Shown here in pieces: positions 1-10,085 of a stretch of 64,000 bases of DNA (its first letter is position 1; every line of letters begins with the position of its first letter). The position numbers and the translations under genes were made by a program. The stretch comes from Lactobacillus helsingborgensis (GTDB lineage Bacteria > Bacillota > Bacilli > Lactobacillales > Lactobacillaceae): positions 613,418-677,417 of the forward strand of contig NZ_KQ034046.1 in NCBI RefSeq assembly GCF_000970855.1, read 5' to 3'. The notes below the pieces were generated by a model, which worked only from the letters and a program-made list of their open reading frames with translations, made no database searches and was not told where the DNA came from.

Positions 1-1
1 G

Positions 2-766
2 GAATATCAAGAGCCTGAAGCAGACCAATTAACACTTTGTACAACACACCAATTACTAAAATACTTTCATGCCTTTGATTTATTAATAATTGATGAGTCA
101 GATTCTTTTCCTTACGTTAACAACTCTATGCTTCATTTTGCCGCCCAAAATGCCATTAAGCTTACTGGTAAAAGGGTATTTCTCACTGCTACGCCTACCG
201 GTGATTTATTATCTTCTGTTAAAGCAGGAAAGATCCACCTTTTAAAATTAAAAAGACGCTTTCATGGTCAGCCCTTACCCGTACCAAGGGAAAAATTGTT
301 TTTACGTCCTTTTTTGCGTGACCAAAAAATTAACTCCCGCCTGACAGCTGAGATTATTAAAGTCATTCAAGCGGGTCACCCATTACTCCTTTTTGTTCCG
401 AGAATTAATCAGATTGGGCCTTATATTGCCGCACTCAAAAAAATACCCGAGCTTGCTGAAATTAAAATTGCCGGTGTACATGCAAATGACGCTGAAAGAA
501 TTGCCAAAGTCGACCAATTTAGAAGTGGGCAAATACAATTATTAGTTACTACTACAATTTTAGAACGCGGGGTAACTTTTAATCATGTGTGGGTTATTGT
601 TGTGCAGGCAGATGATAAAATTTATACTTCTTCAAGTTTAGTACAAATTGCGGGTAGAGTAGGACGCGCTAAAAATGATCCCGAGGGTCTAGTGCTGTTT
701 TGTTATCAAAAATACACCTCTTGTATTCGCACTGCCATGAAGCAAATTCGCGGGATGAATCAATGA
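2..766 (+). CDS. comFA: ComFA competence helicase, C-terminal part (5' cut by window)
   Basis: This is the last 254 residues of a superfamily 2 DNA helicase. The reading frame is open from base 2, so the gene begins outside the window. A DEAD-box-like motif DESD lies at fragment residues 31-34, motif III (LTATPTG) follows, and the C-terminal RecA-like lobe carries TTTILERGVTF and a motif VI-type QIAGRVGR. ComFA is the ATP-driven motor that helps pull single-stranded DNA through the ComEC channel during transformation. The stop overlaps the comFC start (ATGA), which fits the usual comFA-comFC operon. Identification is confident from motif order and the neighbour; competence itself is not shown by the sequence. 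Confidence 0.93.
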   Translation, partial: EYQEPEADQLTLCTTHQLLKYFHAFDLLIIDESDSFPYVNNSMLHFAAQNAIKLTGKRVFLTATPTGDLLSSVKAGKIHLLKLKRRFHGQPLPVPREKLFLRPFLRDQKINSRLTAEIIKVIQAGHPLLLFVPRINQIGPYIAALKKIPELAEIKIAGVHANDAERIAKVDQFRSGQIQLLVTTTILERGVTFNHVWVIVVQADDKIYTSSSLVQIAGRVGRAKNDPEGLVLFCYQKYTSCIRTAMKQIRGMNQ

Positions 767-1452
767 CCAAGTGCTTATTATGCGGGCGATATTATACTGC
801 AAAATTATCATTTACCAGCCTGTTTTCTATTAGCAAATGTCAGGAGGGCGGCATTTGTCCGAACTGCCTGTCAAAGTTCGATCCAGTGCCTGCTCAGCAT
901 TGCCCTATTTGTTATGGCAAAGCAGAAAATAATGAATTGTGTCTAGATTGCAGAAACTGGCGCCAGCTTTATGGGAATGATTTGTTAAGCAATCAGTCTT
1001 TATATTTATATAACGCGGCTTTTCATGACCTAATGGTGAATTATAAACGATATGGTGACTATTATTTGTCTTATGTTTTGCAAACTCTCTGTTCAAATCA
1101 ACTGAATAAAATAAAAGCTGACCTTTATATTCCTATTCCTACTTCTTCTGAACATATTGCTAAAAGACAATTTGATACCATCAGTGCTATTTACGATAAT
1201 CTGGTTCCGCTGACGCATATGCTGAGTAAGATCTCCGGATTTGGAGCTCAAGGAGAAAAAAATCGTCTGGAAAGATTAGCAAGTAAACAAACTTTTTTTG
1301 TTAAGGAAAACTTTAAAGTTGATAGGAAAAGTTACCGGGTTCTTTTATTAGATGATATCTATACTACAGGCAGAACACTTTACCACGCGCGTGACGCTTT
1401 GAAAAAAGTTCTGCCCAATGCAAAAATTAGTAGTTTTACCTTATGCAGATAG
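763..1452 (+). CDS. comFC: ComFC, phosphoribosyltransferase-like competence protein
   Basis: This 229-residue protein starts at the ATG overlapping the comFA stop; an upstream in-frame start at 700 would lie inside comFA. The N-terminus has cysteine pairs (CLLC at residues 4-7, CPNC, CPIC, CLDC) of the zinc-finger type typical of ComFC. The C-terminal half is a type I phosphoribosyltransferase fold with the PRPP-loop motif LLLDDIYTTGRT near residue 200. ComFC works with ComFA in uptake of transforming DNA. ComFC proteins are usually about 220-240 residues, so the length is normal. Confidence 0.93.
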   Translation: MTKCLLCGRYYTAKLSFTSLFSISKCQEGGICPNCLSKFDPVPAQHCPICYGKAENNELCLDCRNWRQLYGNDLLSNQSLYLYNAAFHDLMVNYKRYGDYYLSYVLQTLCSNQLNKIKADLYIPIPTSSEHIAKRQFDTISAIYDNLVPLTHMLSKISGFGAQGEKNRLERLASKQTFFVKENFKVDRKSYRVLLLDDIYTTGRTLYHARDALKKVLPNAKISSFTLCR

Positions 1453-1483
1453 AATAAAATTGTTCAGCGCTTTCATGTTTTGT

Positions 1484-1500
1484 TATAATTTTGCTATAAT
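1484..1500 (+). promoter_or_regulatory. Overlapping -10 elements ahead of hpf
   Basis: Two TATAAT hexamers lie 11 bases apart, at 1484-1489 and 1495-1500. The second is an extended -10 (TGC-TATAAT). The upstream -35 regions are weak. hpf is normally induced in stationary phase or stress, and a separate promoter fits that. Assigned by inspection only. Confidence 0.6.
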
Positions 1501-1545
1501 AAAGGTAACATAAGACTGCATAAGCAGTTGAAAGGAGAATCTCAA

Positions 1546-2094
1546 ATGTTAAAGTATAATGTTCGTGGTGAAAATATTGAGGTAACTGATGCTTTAAGAA
1601 GTTATGTTGAAAAGCGCCTTAAGAAATTGGAAAAATATTTCGATTTAAATCAGGATATGATTGCCCATGTAAATTTGAAGGTTTATCGTGATCATAAGGC
1701 TAAAGTTGAGGTTACCATACCACTACCATACTTAGTATTGAGAGCTGAAGAAACAACTGACGATATGTACCGGAGCATTGACTTTGTTTCTGAAAAATTA
1801 GAAAGACAAATCAGAAAGTACAAGACCCGTGTAAATCGTAAGAGTCGTGAAAAAGGTTTTAATGATTTCTTCGTTGAGAGCGCTGAAGAAAGTTCAAAAG
1901 ATAAAGAGAATAACGAATTTACAATTGTACGTAATAAGCAAATAGGTTTAAAACCTATGAGCCCAGAAGAAGCTATTTTACAAATGAACATGCTTGAGCA
2001 TGATTTCTTTGTTTTCCAAGATGGTGAAACTAACGGCACCAGTGTGGTTTATCGCAGAAATGATGGTCGTTACGGTTTGATTGAAACAAAATAA
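1546..2094 (+). CDS. hpf: Long-form ribosome hibernation promoting factor
   Basis: This 182-residue protein has an N-terminal HPF/RaiA domain (about residues 1-100, starting MLKYNVRGENIEVTDALR) that binds the 30S subunit. Its C-terminal domain (about 125-180, with RNKQIGLKPMSPEEA and NVVYRR-like GTSVVYRRNDGRYGLIE) drives 100S ribosome dimerisation. The two-domain length marks the long form found in Firmicutes. ATG 1546 is chosen because AAAGGAG ends 8-9 bases upstream; an in-frame upstream start at 1528 would lie within the Shine-Dalgarno region. It stands alone between comFC and secA with its own promoter and terminator. Confidence 0.96.
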   Translation: MLKYNVRGENIEVTDALRSYVEKRLKKLEKYFDLNQDMIAHVNLKVYRDHKAKVEVTIPLPYLVLRAEETTDDMYRSIDFVSEKLERQIRKYKTRVNRKSREKGFNDFFVESAEESSKDKENNEFTIVRNKQIGLKPMSPEEAILQMNMLEHDFFVFQDGETNGTSVVYRRNDGRYGLIETK

Positions 2095-2111
2095 AAATAA
2101 TATAATTCAAG

Positions 2112-2155
2112 CAAGGGCCCCGCATTTAGTGTGAGGTCTTTGTTTTGTTTATTTT
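2112..2155 (+). terminator. Rho-independent terminator after hpf
   Basis: The stem arms are at 2112-2121 and 2132-2141, with two G-U pairs and one mismatch. A T-rich tail follows. It separates hpf from secA. Confidence 0.7.
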
Positions 2156-2194
2156 TAATTTAGCGCTAATCATGGTAAAATTATCTTGTGTTTT

Positions 2195-2200
2195 TATACT
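2195..2200 (+). promoter_or_regulatory. Candidate -10 of the secA promoter
   Basis: TATACT at 2195-2200 lies about 25 bases before the secA start, with AAGGA at 2213-2217 as ribosome binding site. No convincing -35 hexamer is visible, so the promoter is tentative. Confidence 0.35.
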
Positions 2201-2225
2201 TTAACTACATATAAGGATCGATTAA

Positions 2226-4625
2226 ATGGTAAACATTTTAAAGAAACTATACAATAACGATAAAAGAGAACTGAAAAAATTTGAAAAAATTGCTAGTAAA
2301 GTGGAAAGTCATGCTGAAGAGTATGGCAAACTTTCAGATGAGGAATTACAGGCAAAAACACCTGAATTTCGTGACCGTTTGCAAAACGGTGAAAGCCTAG
2401 ATTCACTTTTGCCAGAGGCTTTTGCAGTTGCTCGAGAAGGTGCTAAACGAGTATTAGGGTTATATCCTTTTCACGTTCAAGTGCTAGGTGGTATTGCCTT
2501 ACACTATGGTAACATTGCCGAAATGATGACCGGTGAAGGTAAGACGTTAACTGCGACTATGCCTGTGTATTTAAATGCCTTAACTGGCAAGGGCGTTCAT
2601 GTTGTTACCGTCAACGAATACTTGTCGAGTCGTGATGCTGAGGAAATGGGTCAACTATATAAGTGGCTCGGTTTAACTGTTGGTCTTAACTTGAATGCCA
2701 TGTCACCTGATGAAAAAAGAGAAGCCTACAGCTGTGATGTAACTTATTCCACCAACTCTGAACTCGGCTTTGATTATTTGCGTGACAATATGGTTGTTTA
2801 CAAAGAGCAAATGGTTCAACGTGAACTTAACTATGCTATCATCGATGAGGTTGACTCAATTTTGATTGATGAAGCCAGAACGCCATTAATTATTTCAGGT
2901 GAAGCTGAACAGGCAAACGGTGATTACATCCGTGCTGATCGTTTTGTTAAAACTCTTAAAGAAGATAAGAGTGACGATGATGCAGATGATGATAAAGATT
3001 ATGGTGACTATAAAATTGACTGGCCGACTAAAACCATTTCTTTAACTAGGACAGGTATTCAAAAAGCCTGTGACCATTTCGGCCTTAAAAATCTTTACGA
3101 TGTTGAAAATCAAAAATTGGTTCACCATATTGATCAAGCTTTGCGCGCAAATTATATTATGCTCAAAGATATTGATTATGTGGTCCAAGATGGCGAAGTC
3201 TTAATCGTTGATTCTTTCACTGGGCGTGTTATGCAGGGTCGGCGTTATTCTGACGGATTGCACCAGGCTATTGAAGCTAAAGAAGGCGTAAAAATTCAGG
3301 AAGAATCTAAGACGCAAGCCACAATTACTTACCAGAATTTCTTTAGAATGTACAAAAAGCTGGCGGGAATGACCGGTACTGCTAAAACTGAAGAAGAAGA
3401 ATTTCGTGAAATTTACAATATGCAGGTAATTACTATCCCAACTAACCGTCCACTAATTAGAAAGGATAATCCTGATATTCTTTACCCGACTTTGTCATCG
3501 AAATTTGCGGCAGTCGTTAATGAAATTAAGGAACGTCATAGTAATGGTCAACCAGTTCTAGTTGGTACCGTTGCGGTTGAAAGCTCTGAAAGACTAAGTA
3601 AATTGCTGGACAAAGAAGGAATTCCACACGCTGTTTTAAATGCTAAAAATCACGCTAAAGAAGCTCAAATTATTATGAATGCGGGACAACGTGGTGCGGT
3701 TACTATTGCCACCAACATGGCTGGTCGTGGTACTGACATCAAATTGGGGCCTGGTGTCAAAGAATTAGGCGGACTTTCAGTTATTGGTACTGAGCGTCAT
3801 GAATCACGTAGAATTGATAATCAATTGCGTGGTCGATCTGGTCGTCAGGGTGATCCCGGTGTTACACGTTTTTACCTTTCACTTGAAGATGATCTGATGA
3901 AACGTTTCGGTGGCGACAGAGTTAAAGACTTCCTTGACCGTTTGTCTGATAACGATGATGATAAGGTAATCGAGAGCCGCTTAATTACAAGGCAAGTTGA
4001 ATCAGCGCAAAAACGGGTTGAAGGAAATAACTATGATACTCGTAAACAAACACTGCAATACGATGATGTTATGCGTATTCAACGTGAAATTATTTACGGT
4101 GAACGGATGCAGGTTATTGGAGAAGAGAAGTCTCTTAAAGATGTACTAATTCCGATGATCCGCCGCACTATCAATAGCCAAGTGGATATGTTTACACAGG
4201 GCGATCGCAGTAAATGGCGACTTGATTCCTTACGGGACTTCATCTCATCCAGTTTGACCAATGAAGAAGAAACTGATGCAATTGACTTCAAGACAATAAC
4301 GGTTCCTGATTTGAAGCAGAAACTGTATGATATCGTTGAAGCAAATTATGAAGAAAAAGAAGAAATTTTAGCTGATCCTTCAGACATGCTTGAGTTTGAA
4401 AAAGTAGTTATTTTACGAGTCGTAGACGACCGCTGGACTGATCATATAGATGCTATGGATCAATTGCGCCAATCAATTAGTTTACGGGGATATGGTCAGT
4501 TGAATCCACTGGTTGAATATCAAGATTCAGGCTACAACATGTTTGAAGAAATGATTTCAAATATTGAGTTTGACGTAACTCGCTTATTTATGAAAGCTGA
4601 AATTAGACAAAATCTTAGTCGTTAA
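2226..4625 (+). CDS. secA: Preprotein translocase ATPase SecA
   Basis: SecA is the ATPase that pushes unfolded preproteins through SecYEG at the membrane. The 799-residue sequence shows Walker A MTGEGKT near residue 100, the [11 protein letters not shown]alker B region, the preprotein cross-linking domain, [10 protein letters not shown] and the motif VI stretch [13 protein letters not shown]. An acidic linker ([13 protein letters not shown]) sits near residue 250. The protein ends ...[12 protein letters not shown] and lacks the cysteine-rich zinc-binding tail of many SecA proteins. An 800-residue tail-less SecA is common in lactobacilli. The ATG has AAGGA eight bases upstream. It is the housekeeping SecA. 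Confidence 0.98.
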   Translation: MVNILKKLYNNDKRELKKFEKIASKVESHAEEYGKLSDEELQAKTPEFRDRLQNGESLDSLLPEAFAVAREGAKRVLGLYPFHVQVLGGIALHYGNIAEMMTGEGKTLTATMPVYLNALTGKGVHVVTVNEYLSSRDAEEMGQLYKWLGLTVGLNLNAMSPDEKREAYSCDVTYSTNSELGFDYLRDNMVVYKEQMVQRELNYAIIDEVDSILIDEARTPLIISGEAEQANGDYIRADRFVKTLKEDKSDDDADDDKDYGDYKIDWPTKTISLTRTGIQKACDHFGLKNLYDVENQKLVHHIDQALRANYIMLKDIDYVVQDGEVLIVDSFTGRVMQGRRYSDGLHQAIEAKEGVKIQEESKTQATITYQNFFRMYKKLAGMTGTAKTEEEEFREIYNMQVITIPTNRPLIRKDNPDILYPTLSSKFAAVVNEIKERHSNGQPVLVGTVAVESSERLSKLLDKEGIPHAVLNAKNHAKEAQIIMNAGQRGAVTIATNMAGRGTDIKLGPGVKELGGLSVIGTERHESRRIDNQLRGRSGRQGDPGVTRFYLSLEDDLMKRFGGDRVKDFLDRLSDNDDDKVIESRLITRQVESAQKRVEGNNYDTRKQTLQYDDVMRIQREIIYGERMQVIGEEKSLKDVLIPMIRRTINSQVDMFTQGDRSKWRLDSLRDFISSSLTNEEETDAIDFKTITVPDLKQKLYDIVEANYEEKEEILADPSDMLEFEKVVILRVVDDRWTDHIDAMDQLRQSISLRGYGQLNPLVEYQDSGYNMFEEMISNIEFDVTRLFMKAEIRQNLSR

Positions 4626-4637
4626 TAATTAAGATGG

Positions 4638-4665
4638 AAGAGAAAGCAGCTGCTTTCTCTTTTTT
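4638..4665 (+). terminator. Rho-independent terminator after secA
   Basis: A perfect 10-bp stem (4638-4647 with 4652-4661), an AGCT loop and a T run. Confidence 0.9.
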
Positions 4666-4702
4666 ACTGAAAATTTATGGGATAAAGGAGTTCATGCAAC
4701 TA

Positions 4703-5819
4703 ATGGAATTAAGCGAAATTCAAAATGATTTAGATAATTTAAAAAAGCGATTAGATCGCTTTAGGGGGTCTCTTTGACTTAGATTCTATTAATGAAAATA
4801 TCATTGTAAATGAAAATAAAATGCAGGAACCATCGTTTTGGGATGATCAAGAAAAAGCGCAAAGTTTAATTAGCGCAACCAATTTATTAAAGGAAAAACG
4901 CGATTCTTTTATTAAATTGCAGACTGACTATCAAAATGAAATAACAGCAGTTGAATTACTGCGAGAAGAACCAGATAAAGATTTGCAAGATGAAGTAGAA
5001 ACTGATTTGCAAAAATTACAATCTGAATTTCACAATTACGAATTAGATTTGCTCTTGTCGGGCAAGTATGATAGTCATAATGCCTTGATCGAAATTCACC
5101 CAGGTGCTGGTGGCACTGAAGCGATGGACTGGGGACAAATGCTGTTAAGAATGTATCAGCGCTATGCGGATATTTGCGGTTTTAAGTTTGAAATAAATAA
5201 TTATGAACCTGGCGAAGAAGCAGGCCTTAAAAGCGTCAGCGCTAAAGTTAGTGGTAAGAATGCGTATGGCTTAATGAAGTCTGAAAACGGTGTTCACCGC
5301 TTAGTAAGAATTTCACCATTTGATTCTGCTAAAAGAAGGCACACATCCTTTGCATCGGTAGAAGTTATTCCAGAAATTGATGATAGTATTAAAGTTGATA
5401 TTAATCCCAAGGATTTACGGATTGATGTTTACCGTTCTAGTGGTGCTGGTGGCCAGCACATTAACAAGACTTCAAGTGCTGTAAGAATTACCCACTTGCC
5501 CACAGGCTTTGTGACCACATCACAAGCTCAGCGCTCACAACTGCAGAACCGTGAAACTGCCATGAATGAACTGAGAGCAAAGCTGTTTCACTTGGAAGAA
5601 GAAAAAAAGCGTCAGCATAAGCAGGCGCTTAAAGGTGATCAAAAAGAAATTGGTTGGGGCTCCCAAATTCGTTCTTATGTTTTTCATCCTTACAATTTGG
5701 TTAAAGATTTACGTACAGGCTATGAAACCTCAGATACAAGTGGTGTAATGGATGGCAAGCTGCAACCATTTGTTTATTCATATTTGCAATGGCTTCTGAG
5801 CCAGGAGAATCCAGAGTAG
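4703..5819 (+). CDS. prfB: Peptide chain release factor 2, made by programmed +1 frameshift
   Basis: RF2 recognises UGA and UAA stop codons and triggers peptide release. Translation reads 24 codons to an in-frame TGA at 4775-4777, then resumes one base later at GAC 4776, so the coding sequence is 4703-4774 joined to 4776-5819 (371 residues). The second part contains the SPF tripeptide (RISPFDSAKRR) that selects UGA/UAA and the catalytic GGQ motif (GAGGQHINK). ATG 4703 gives the family-like N-terminus MELSEIQNDL; ATG 4694 is an in-frame alternative closer to the GGAG at 4687-4690. This is the classical autoregulatory design, not a broken gene. Confidence 0.96.
4763..4778 (+). promoter_or_regulatory. 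prfB +1 frameshift site
   Basis: A Shine-Dalgarno-like AGGGGG at 4763-4768 lies three bases upstream of the slippery CTT (4772-4774), followed by TGA and C. This matches the known RF2 recoding cassette: when RF2 is scarce, the ribosome pauses at UGA and slips +1. Confidence 0.97.
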
Positions 5820-5827
5820 GTGATTAA

Positions 5828-6100
5828 ATGAGTTTTTGGGGAATTGTTGGTTTAGTTTTTCTAGCTGTGGTGATTTTAAGTTTTATTTTCGCACTATTTC
5901 ACATGTTCTTTATGATATTGCCGGCAGCTTTAGTAATTATCGGTATCATTTGGTTGATCAATCATTTTACTAAAAAAGATGATGACAATATGAGTGCTAA
6001 TTCTAATTTTGATCAATGGCATAATTGGGGTGAAAATAAAGAACCCCGACCAAAACGTAAAAAAGTACGGGATGCTAAAACTAAAGATGTCGACAAGTAA
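5828..6100 (+). CDS. Small membrane protein of unknown function
   Basis: This 90-residue protein starts eight bases after prfB with GTAGGTG upstream as a weak ribosome binding site. Residues 5-25 and 28-48 are two closely spaced hydrophobic segments, followed by a hydrophilic, strongly charged C-terminal tail (residues 50-90) rich in Lys, Asp and Asn. I do not recognise a family. Its position between prfB and hprK and the tight spacing suggest co-transcription with both. The function is unknown. Confidence 0.75.
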   Translation: MSFWGIVGLVFLAVVILSFIFALFHMFFMILPAALVIIGIIWLINHFTKKDDDNMSANSNFDQWHNWGENKEPRPKRKKVRDAKTKDVDK

Positions 6101-6118
6101 AAAAAGGGGCATTTTAAG

Positions 6119-7081
6119 ATGACAAACGCAGTTAAACTAAAAAATCTAATTCGTGATAATAAAATTGTCCACGTTGTGCAAGGAAAACAATATATTCAAG
6201 ATAAAGAAATTGTAGTATCTGATATTTATAGACCCGGATTAGAGTTGACAGGCTACTTTGATTTTTATCCGCGCCAGCGTATTCAGTTACTTGGAAGAAC
6301 TGAAATTTCTTATGCCGCCAGATTAGATCATGATAGTTTGGTCCAAGTGTTTAATAAACTTTGCACACCCGAGACACCGTGTTTCTTTGTTTCCCGTTCA
6401 TTGCGAGTACCACCAGAATTGGCGCAAGCTGCTGAAGAAGCTAAAATTCCTATCTTGTCTTCACCTGAGTCAACTACTTATGTTTCCAGTATTTTGACTG
6501 AATATTTAAGAGAAAGACTGGCTGTGCGCGATACAATTCATGGGGTTTTAATTGAAGTTAAAGGCATGGGCGTCCTGTTAACAGGTGATTCCGGTGTGGG
6601 TAAGTCTGAAACGGCATTGGGCTTGATACATCGTGGTCACCGCTTAATTGCCGATGACCGCGTTGATGTCTACCAAAAAGACGTTGAAACAGTCATGGGT
6701 GAAGCGCCGGCAATATTAAAGCATTTAATGGAAATTCGCGGTATTGGGATCATTGATGTTATGGATTTGTTCGGAGTTGGTGCGGTTAAAAACCGTGAAA
6801 GTATCCAGCTGGTGATCAAACTAGTTAATTGGGACAATCAAGCAAATTATGACCGTTTAGGTTTTGAGGAAAGTAAACGTGATATTTGCAACGTTGAAGT
6901 ACCTCAAATTACAATCCCTGTAAAAGTCGGTCGCAACATGGAAGATATTATTGAAATCGCCACAATGAATTTTCGGGCAAAAAGAAGTGGTTACAACGCG
7001 ACTAGGACATTTGACAACAATTTAACCAAATTAATTAAGAAAAATTCTAAAAACGATTCAAAAAAGGAAAGTAATAAATGA
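6119..7081 (+). CDS. hprK: HPr kinase/phosphorylase
   Basis: This bifunctional enzyme phosphorylates and dephosphorylates Ser46 of HPr. It thereby controls CcpA-dependent catabolite repression and PTS uptake. The 320-residue sequence has an N-terminal DRTGG-like regulatory domain. The C-terminal catalytic domain carries Walker [11 protein letters not shown] near residue 155 and the signature stretch [20 protein letters not shown] around residues 203-222. The stop overlaps the lgt start as ATGA, so hprK and lgt are translationally coupled. This pair is conserved in Firmicutes. HprK activity is relevant to the candidate cre sites near 32228 and 37495. Confidence 0.98.
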   Translation: MTNAVKLKNLIRDNKIVHVVQGKQYIQDKEIVVSDIYRPGLELTGYFDFYPRQRIQLLGRTEISYAARLDHDSLVQVFNKLCTPETPCFFVSRSLRVPPELAQAAEEAKIPILSSPESTTYVSSILTEYLRERLAVRDTIHGVLIEVKGMGVLLTGDSGVGKSETALGLIHRGHRLIADDRVDVYQKDVETVMGEAPAILKHLMEIRGIGIIDVMDLFGVGAVKNRESIQLVIKLVNWDNQANYDRLGFEESKRDICNVEVPQITIPVKVGRNMEDIIEIATMNFRAKRSGYNATRTFDNNLTKLIKKNSKNDSKKESNK

Positions 7082-7914
7082 CATTGACAATCAATCCCGT
7101 AGCTTTTAACCTAGGAAATTTAAGTGTCAAATGGTATGGCGTCATTATGGCGCTGGCTATTATTTTAGCCGTGTCAATGGCAATTATTGAAGGACGAAAA
7201 AGGCAGATCGAAAGTGACGATTTTGTCGATTTGCTCTTGTGGGCTGTCCCCTTGGGCTATGTTGGTGCACGAATTTATTATGTTATTTTTGAATGGCAAT
7301 ATTATGCGCAGCATCCAGACCAAATAATTGCTATTTGGAATGGGGGCATTGCGATCTATGGCGGTTTACTTGCCGGCTTAGTAGTTCTATTAATTTTTTG
7401 CTACAAAAAGATGCTGCCGCCATTTTTGATGCTTGATATTCTTACTCCGGGAGTAATGGCTGCCCAAATTTTGGGTCGTTGGGGTAATTTTATCAATCAG
7501 GAAGCCCACGGCGGTCCTACAACTTTGGGTTTTCTCCAAAGTTTACATTTACCGAATTTTATTATTAGTCAAATGAAAATTAATGGGATCTATTACCAGC
7601 CAACCTTTTTATATGAATCATTTTTTAACTTAATTGGTTTAATATTAATTTTGGTTCTGAGGCATAAAAAGCATTTGTTTAAACAAGGTGAAATTTTTAT
7701 GCTTTATCTAGCTTGGTATTCCGTTGTTCGTTTCTTTGTAGAAGGTATGAGAACGGATAGTTTGTATCTTTGGGGATCAATCAGAGTTTCACAGCTCCTT
7801 AGCTTGATACTGCTGGTGATTGTCATCGGATTGTTTATTTATCGCAGAAAAGTTGTTAAACCCAAATGGTATCTTGATGGCAGTGGCCTAAAATATCCCT
7901 ATAATCGAGATTAA
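7078..7914 (+). CDS. lgt: Prolipoprotein diacylglyceryl transferase
   Basis: Lgt transfers diacylglycerol from phosphatidylglycerol to the cysteine of lipoprotein lipoboxes at the membrane. The 278 residues contain about seven hydrophobic segments and the family signature [14 protein letters not shown] near residue 139, with the essential Arg, Asn and Glu. ATG 7078 overlaps the hprK stop. Length and neighbours are normal for the family. Confidence 0.98.
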   Translation: MTLTINPVAFNLGNLSVKWYGVIMALAIILAVSMAIIEGRKRQIESDDFVDLLLWAVPLGYVGARIYYVIFEWQYYAQHPDQIIAIWNGGIAIYGGLLAGLVVLLIFCYKKMLPPFLMLDILTPGVMAAQILGRWGNFINQEAHGGPTTLGFLQSLHLPNFIISQMKINGIYYQPTFLYESFFNLIGLILILVLRHKKHLFKQGEIFMLYLAWYSVVRFFVEGMRTDSLYLWGSIRVSQLLSLILLVIVIGLFIYRRKVVKPKWYLDGSGLKYPYNRD

Positions 7915-7945
7915 ATATTAGTATTAGTTGAAAGAGAGTTAACGA

Positions 7946-8965
7946 ATGACAAAAATTGCAGTTTTAGGAGCAGGTTCTTGGGGCACAGTGTTGGGCTCTA
8001 TGCTGGCTGATAAAGGCTATGACATTGTACTGTATGGTAACAATGAAAAAGTTAATCAGGAAATTAATGAAAGTCATACAAATGAACATTACATGAAAAA
8101 TTGGCATGTAAATGAGACCGCCACAGCAACGGGTGATTTGAATGAAGCTTTAAGTGGAGCAGAAATTATTTTATTTGTTCTTCCTACTCAAGCAATTCGT
8201 AGCGTTGCCCAAAATGTAAGTAAAATCCTAGCACAAAGGAAAGATAAACCACTTATAGTAACTGCTACCAAAGGAATTGAACCGGGTTCTAAAAAGTTAA
8301 TTTCTGAAATTTTGACTGAGGAAATTTATCCCAATGATGAAGACAAGATTGTAGCGATTTCCGGACCAAGCCATGCCGAGAGTGTGGCGCAAAAAGATTT
8401 AACCGCAATCTCTTGTGCTTCAACGAGTATGAAAAACGCTCAAAAAGTTCAGGGATTATTTTCAAATGACTATTTCCGTTTATATACTAATAATGATCTG
8501 ATAGGCGTTGAAGTTGCGGGAGCTGTTAAGAACGTAATTGCAATTGCAGCCGGTATTCTGGTAGGTAAGCACTATGGAGATGATGCTAAAGCTGCGCTCA
8601 TGACAAGAGGTTTAGCTGAAATTACCCGTTTGGGTGTGAATTATTTCGGAGCTGATCCTATGACGTTTAGTGGTCTTTCAGGTATAGGTGATTTGATTGT
8701 TACTTGTACTTCGGTTAATTCACGTAATTGGCGCTGTGGTAAGCAACTGGGTGAGGGCAAGAGTTTAGACTATGTTTTACAAAATATGGGTCAAGTAGTT
8801 GAAGGCGCAACTACTGTCAAAGCAGTGCACGAGCTATGCCAAGAAAAACAGATTGATATGCCGATTAGTGAAGCAATATACCGCGTTTTATACCAAAATG
8901 CTGATGTTGATTCTGAAATAGCTCAGATGATGGGTAGAAGTCCTAAACAGGAAATTAGACTTTGA
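7946..8965 (+). CDS. gpsA: Glycerol-3-phosphate dehydrogenase [NAD(P)+]
   Basis: GpsA reduces dihydroxyacetone phosphate to sn-glycerol-3-phosphate for phospholipid and teichoic-acid synthesis. The 339-residue protein begins with a Rossmann loop (VLGAGSWGTVLGSMLA). It carries ATKGIEPGS, the SGPSHAESV loop, the catalytic lysine in GAVKNVIAIAAG, and GLSGIGDLIVTCTS. AAAGAGAG precedes the ATG. It continues the hprK-lgt-gpsA-trxB order. Confidence 0.97.
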   Translation: MTKIAVLGAGSWGTVLGSMLADKGYDIVLYGNNEKVNQEINESHTNEHYMKNWHVNETATATGDLNEALSGAEIILFVLPTQAIRSVAQNVSKILAQRKDKPLIVTATKGIEPGSKKLISEILTEEIYPNDEDKIVAISGPSHAESVAQKDLTAISCASTSMKNAQKVQGLFSNDYFRLYTNNDLIGVEVAGAVKNVIAIAAGILVGKHYGDDAKAALMTRGLAEITRLGVNYFGADPMTFSGLSGIGDLIVTCTSVNSRNWRCGKQLGEGKSLDYVLQNMGQVVEGATTVKAVHELCQEKQIDMPISEAIYRVLYQNADVDSEIAQMMGRSPKQEIRL

Positions 8966-9022
8966 GAGCGATATCGTTGTAATATTACTTACGAAAAATA
9001 AGAAAGTGCTGAAGGTGAAATT

Positions 9023-9958
9023 ATGACTAAAAAATACGATGTAATCATTATTGGAGCGGGCCCCGGTGGACTTACAGCCGCTTTGTACGCTTCTCGGGCT
9101 AATTTATCCGTTTTGATATTGGATCGAGGTTTGTATGGCGGACAAATGAATAATACGGATGCAATTGATAATTATCCAGGCTTCAGTGAGATTAAGGGTC
9201 CTGAACTGGGCGAAAAAATGTATAATTCAATCATGAAATTTGGCGCAAAGTTTGAATATGGTGATGTTCAAACAGTTACGCTAGATGGGGACCAAAAAAT
9301 AGTCAAAACTGACACTGCCGAATACAGTACACCTGCTCTTATTATCGCTACTGGAGCAGATCATCGTCACTTAAATGTGCCAGGCGAAGATGAATATTCA
9401 GGTAAAGGCGTTTCTTACTGTGCTGTTTGTGATGCTGCATTCTTCAGAGACGAAGATATTGCGGTTATTGGCGGTGGCGATTCAGCTATTGAAGAAGGTA
9501 TTTATTTGGCTCAGAGTGCTAAAACTGTCACGGTTATTCATCGGCGGGACCAATTACGTGCGCAGCCCACATTACAAAAACGGGCTTTTGCCAACTCTAA
9601 GATGAATTTTATTTGGAACGGATTAACGCAATCCATTGACGGCGATGGCGACAAAGTTACCGGCGTAACTTATAAAGACAAGGAAACCGGTGCTGAGAAG
9701 CATATTAAAGTTCGGGGCGTCTTTATTTATGTTGGTGTCATTCCGCAGACAGCGCCATTTAAGGACTTAGGTATAACAGATGAAAATGGCTGGATTCCTA
9801 CTGATGAGCACATGAGAACTAAAGTTGACGGTATCTTTGCTTTAGGTGATGTTCGTGCGAAGGATTTACGGCAAATTGCCAATGCTGTGGGTGACGGCAG
9901 TATTGCTGGTCAACAAGCATATAATTATTTACAGGATCTGAATGATCGTAAAATTTAA
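9023..9958 (+). CDS. trxB: Thioredoxin-disulfide reductase
   Basis: TrxB is a flavoenzyme that uses NADPH to reduce thioredoxin. The 311 residues show the FAD-binding GAGPGGLTAALYASR near the N-terminus, the redox-active CAVC at about residues 133-136, the NADPH-binding GGGDSAIEEG, and the C-terminal FAD motif GIFALGDVR. GAAGGTG precedes the ATG. It ends the hprK-lgt-gpsA-trxB run and is followed by a terminator. Confidence 0.97.
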   Translation: MTKKYDVIIIGAGPGGLTAALYASRANLSVLILDRGLYGGQMNNTDAIDNYPGFSEIKGPELGEKMYNSIMKFGAKFEYGDVQTVTLDGDQKIVKTDTAEYSTPALIIATGADHRHLNVPGEDEYSGKGVSYCAVCDAAFFRDEDIAVIGGGDSAIEEGIYLAQSAKTVTVIHRRDQLRAQPTLQKRAFANSKMNFIWNGLTQSIDGDGDKVTGVTYKDKETGAEKHIKVRGVFIYVGVIPQTAPFKDLGITDENGWIPTDEHMRTKVDGIFALGDVRAKDLRQIANAVGDGSIAGQQAYNYLQDLNDRKI

Positions 9959-9970
9959 AGATTAAAAAAA

Positions 9971-9999
9971 GAATTTAGTTAAAACTAAATTCTTTTTTT
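9971..9999 (+). terminator. Rho-independent terminator after trxB
   Basis: An AT-rich inverted repeat (9971-9980 with 9983-9992) is flanked by an A run upstream and a seven-T run downstream. Confidence 0.8.
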
Positions 10000-10026
10000 A
10001 TTTTTACAGATAGCAATAATGATAAA

Positions 10027-10035
10027 TGCTAGAAT
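10027..10035 (+). promoter_or_regulatory. Extended -10 promoter ahead of the phosphoglucomutase
   Basis: TGC-TAGAAT at 10027-10035 lies 50 bases before the gene. No good -35 hexamer is visible at normal spacing, which is typical of extended -10 promoters. Confidence 0.5.
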
Positions 10036-10085
10036 AGAGTTTATGTAAACGAATTTATTGCTAGAAAAAGGGGTACATTGCTGAA

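Noticed and set aside
4703..4819. prfB as a frameshifted pseudogene
   Set aside because: The AGGGGG, CTT and TGA-C arrangement is the known programmed +1 frameshift of release factor 2 genes.
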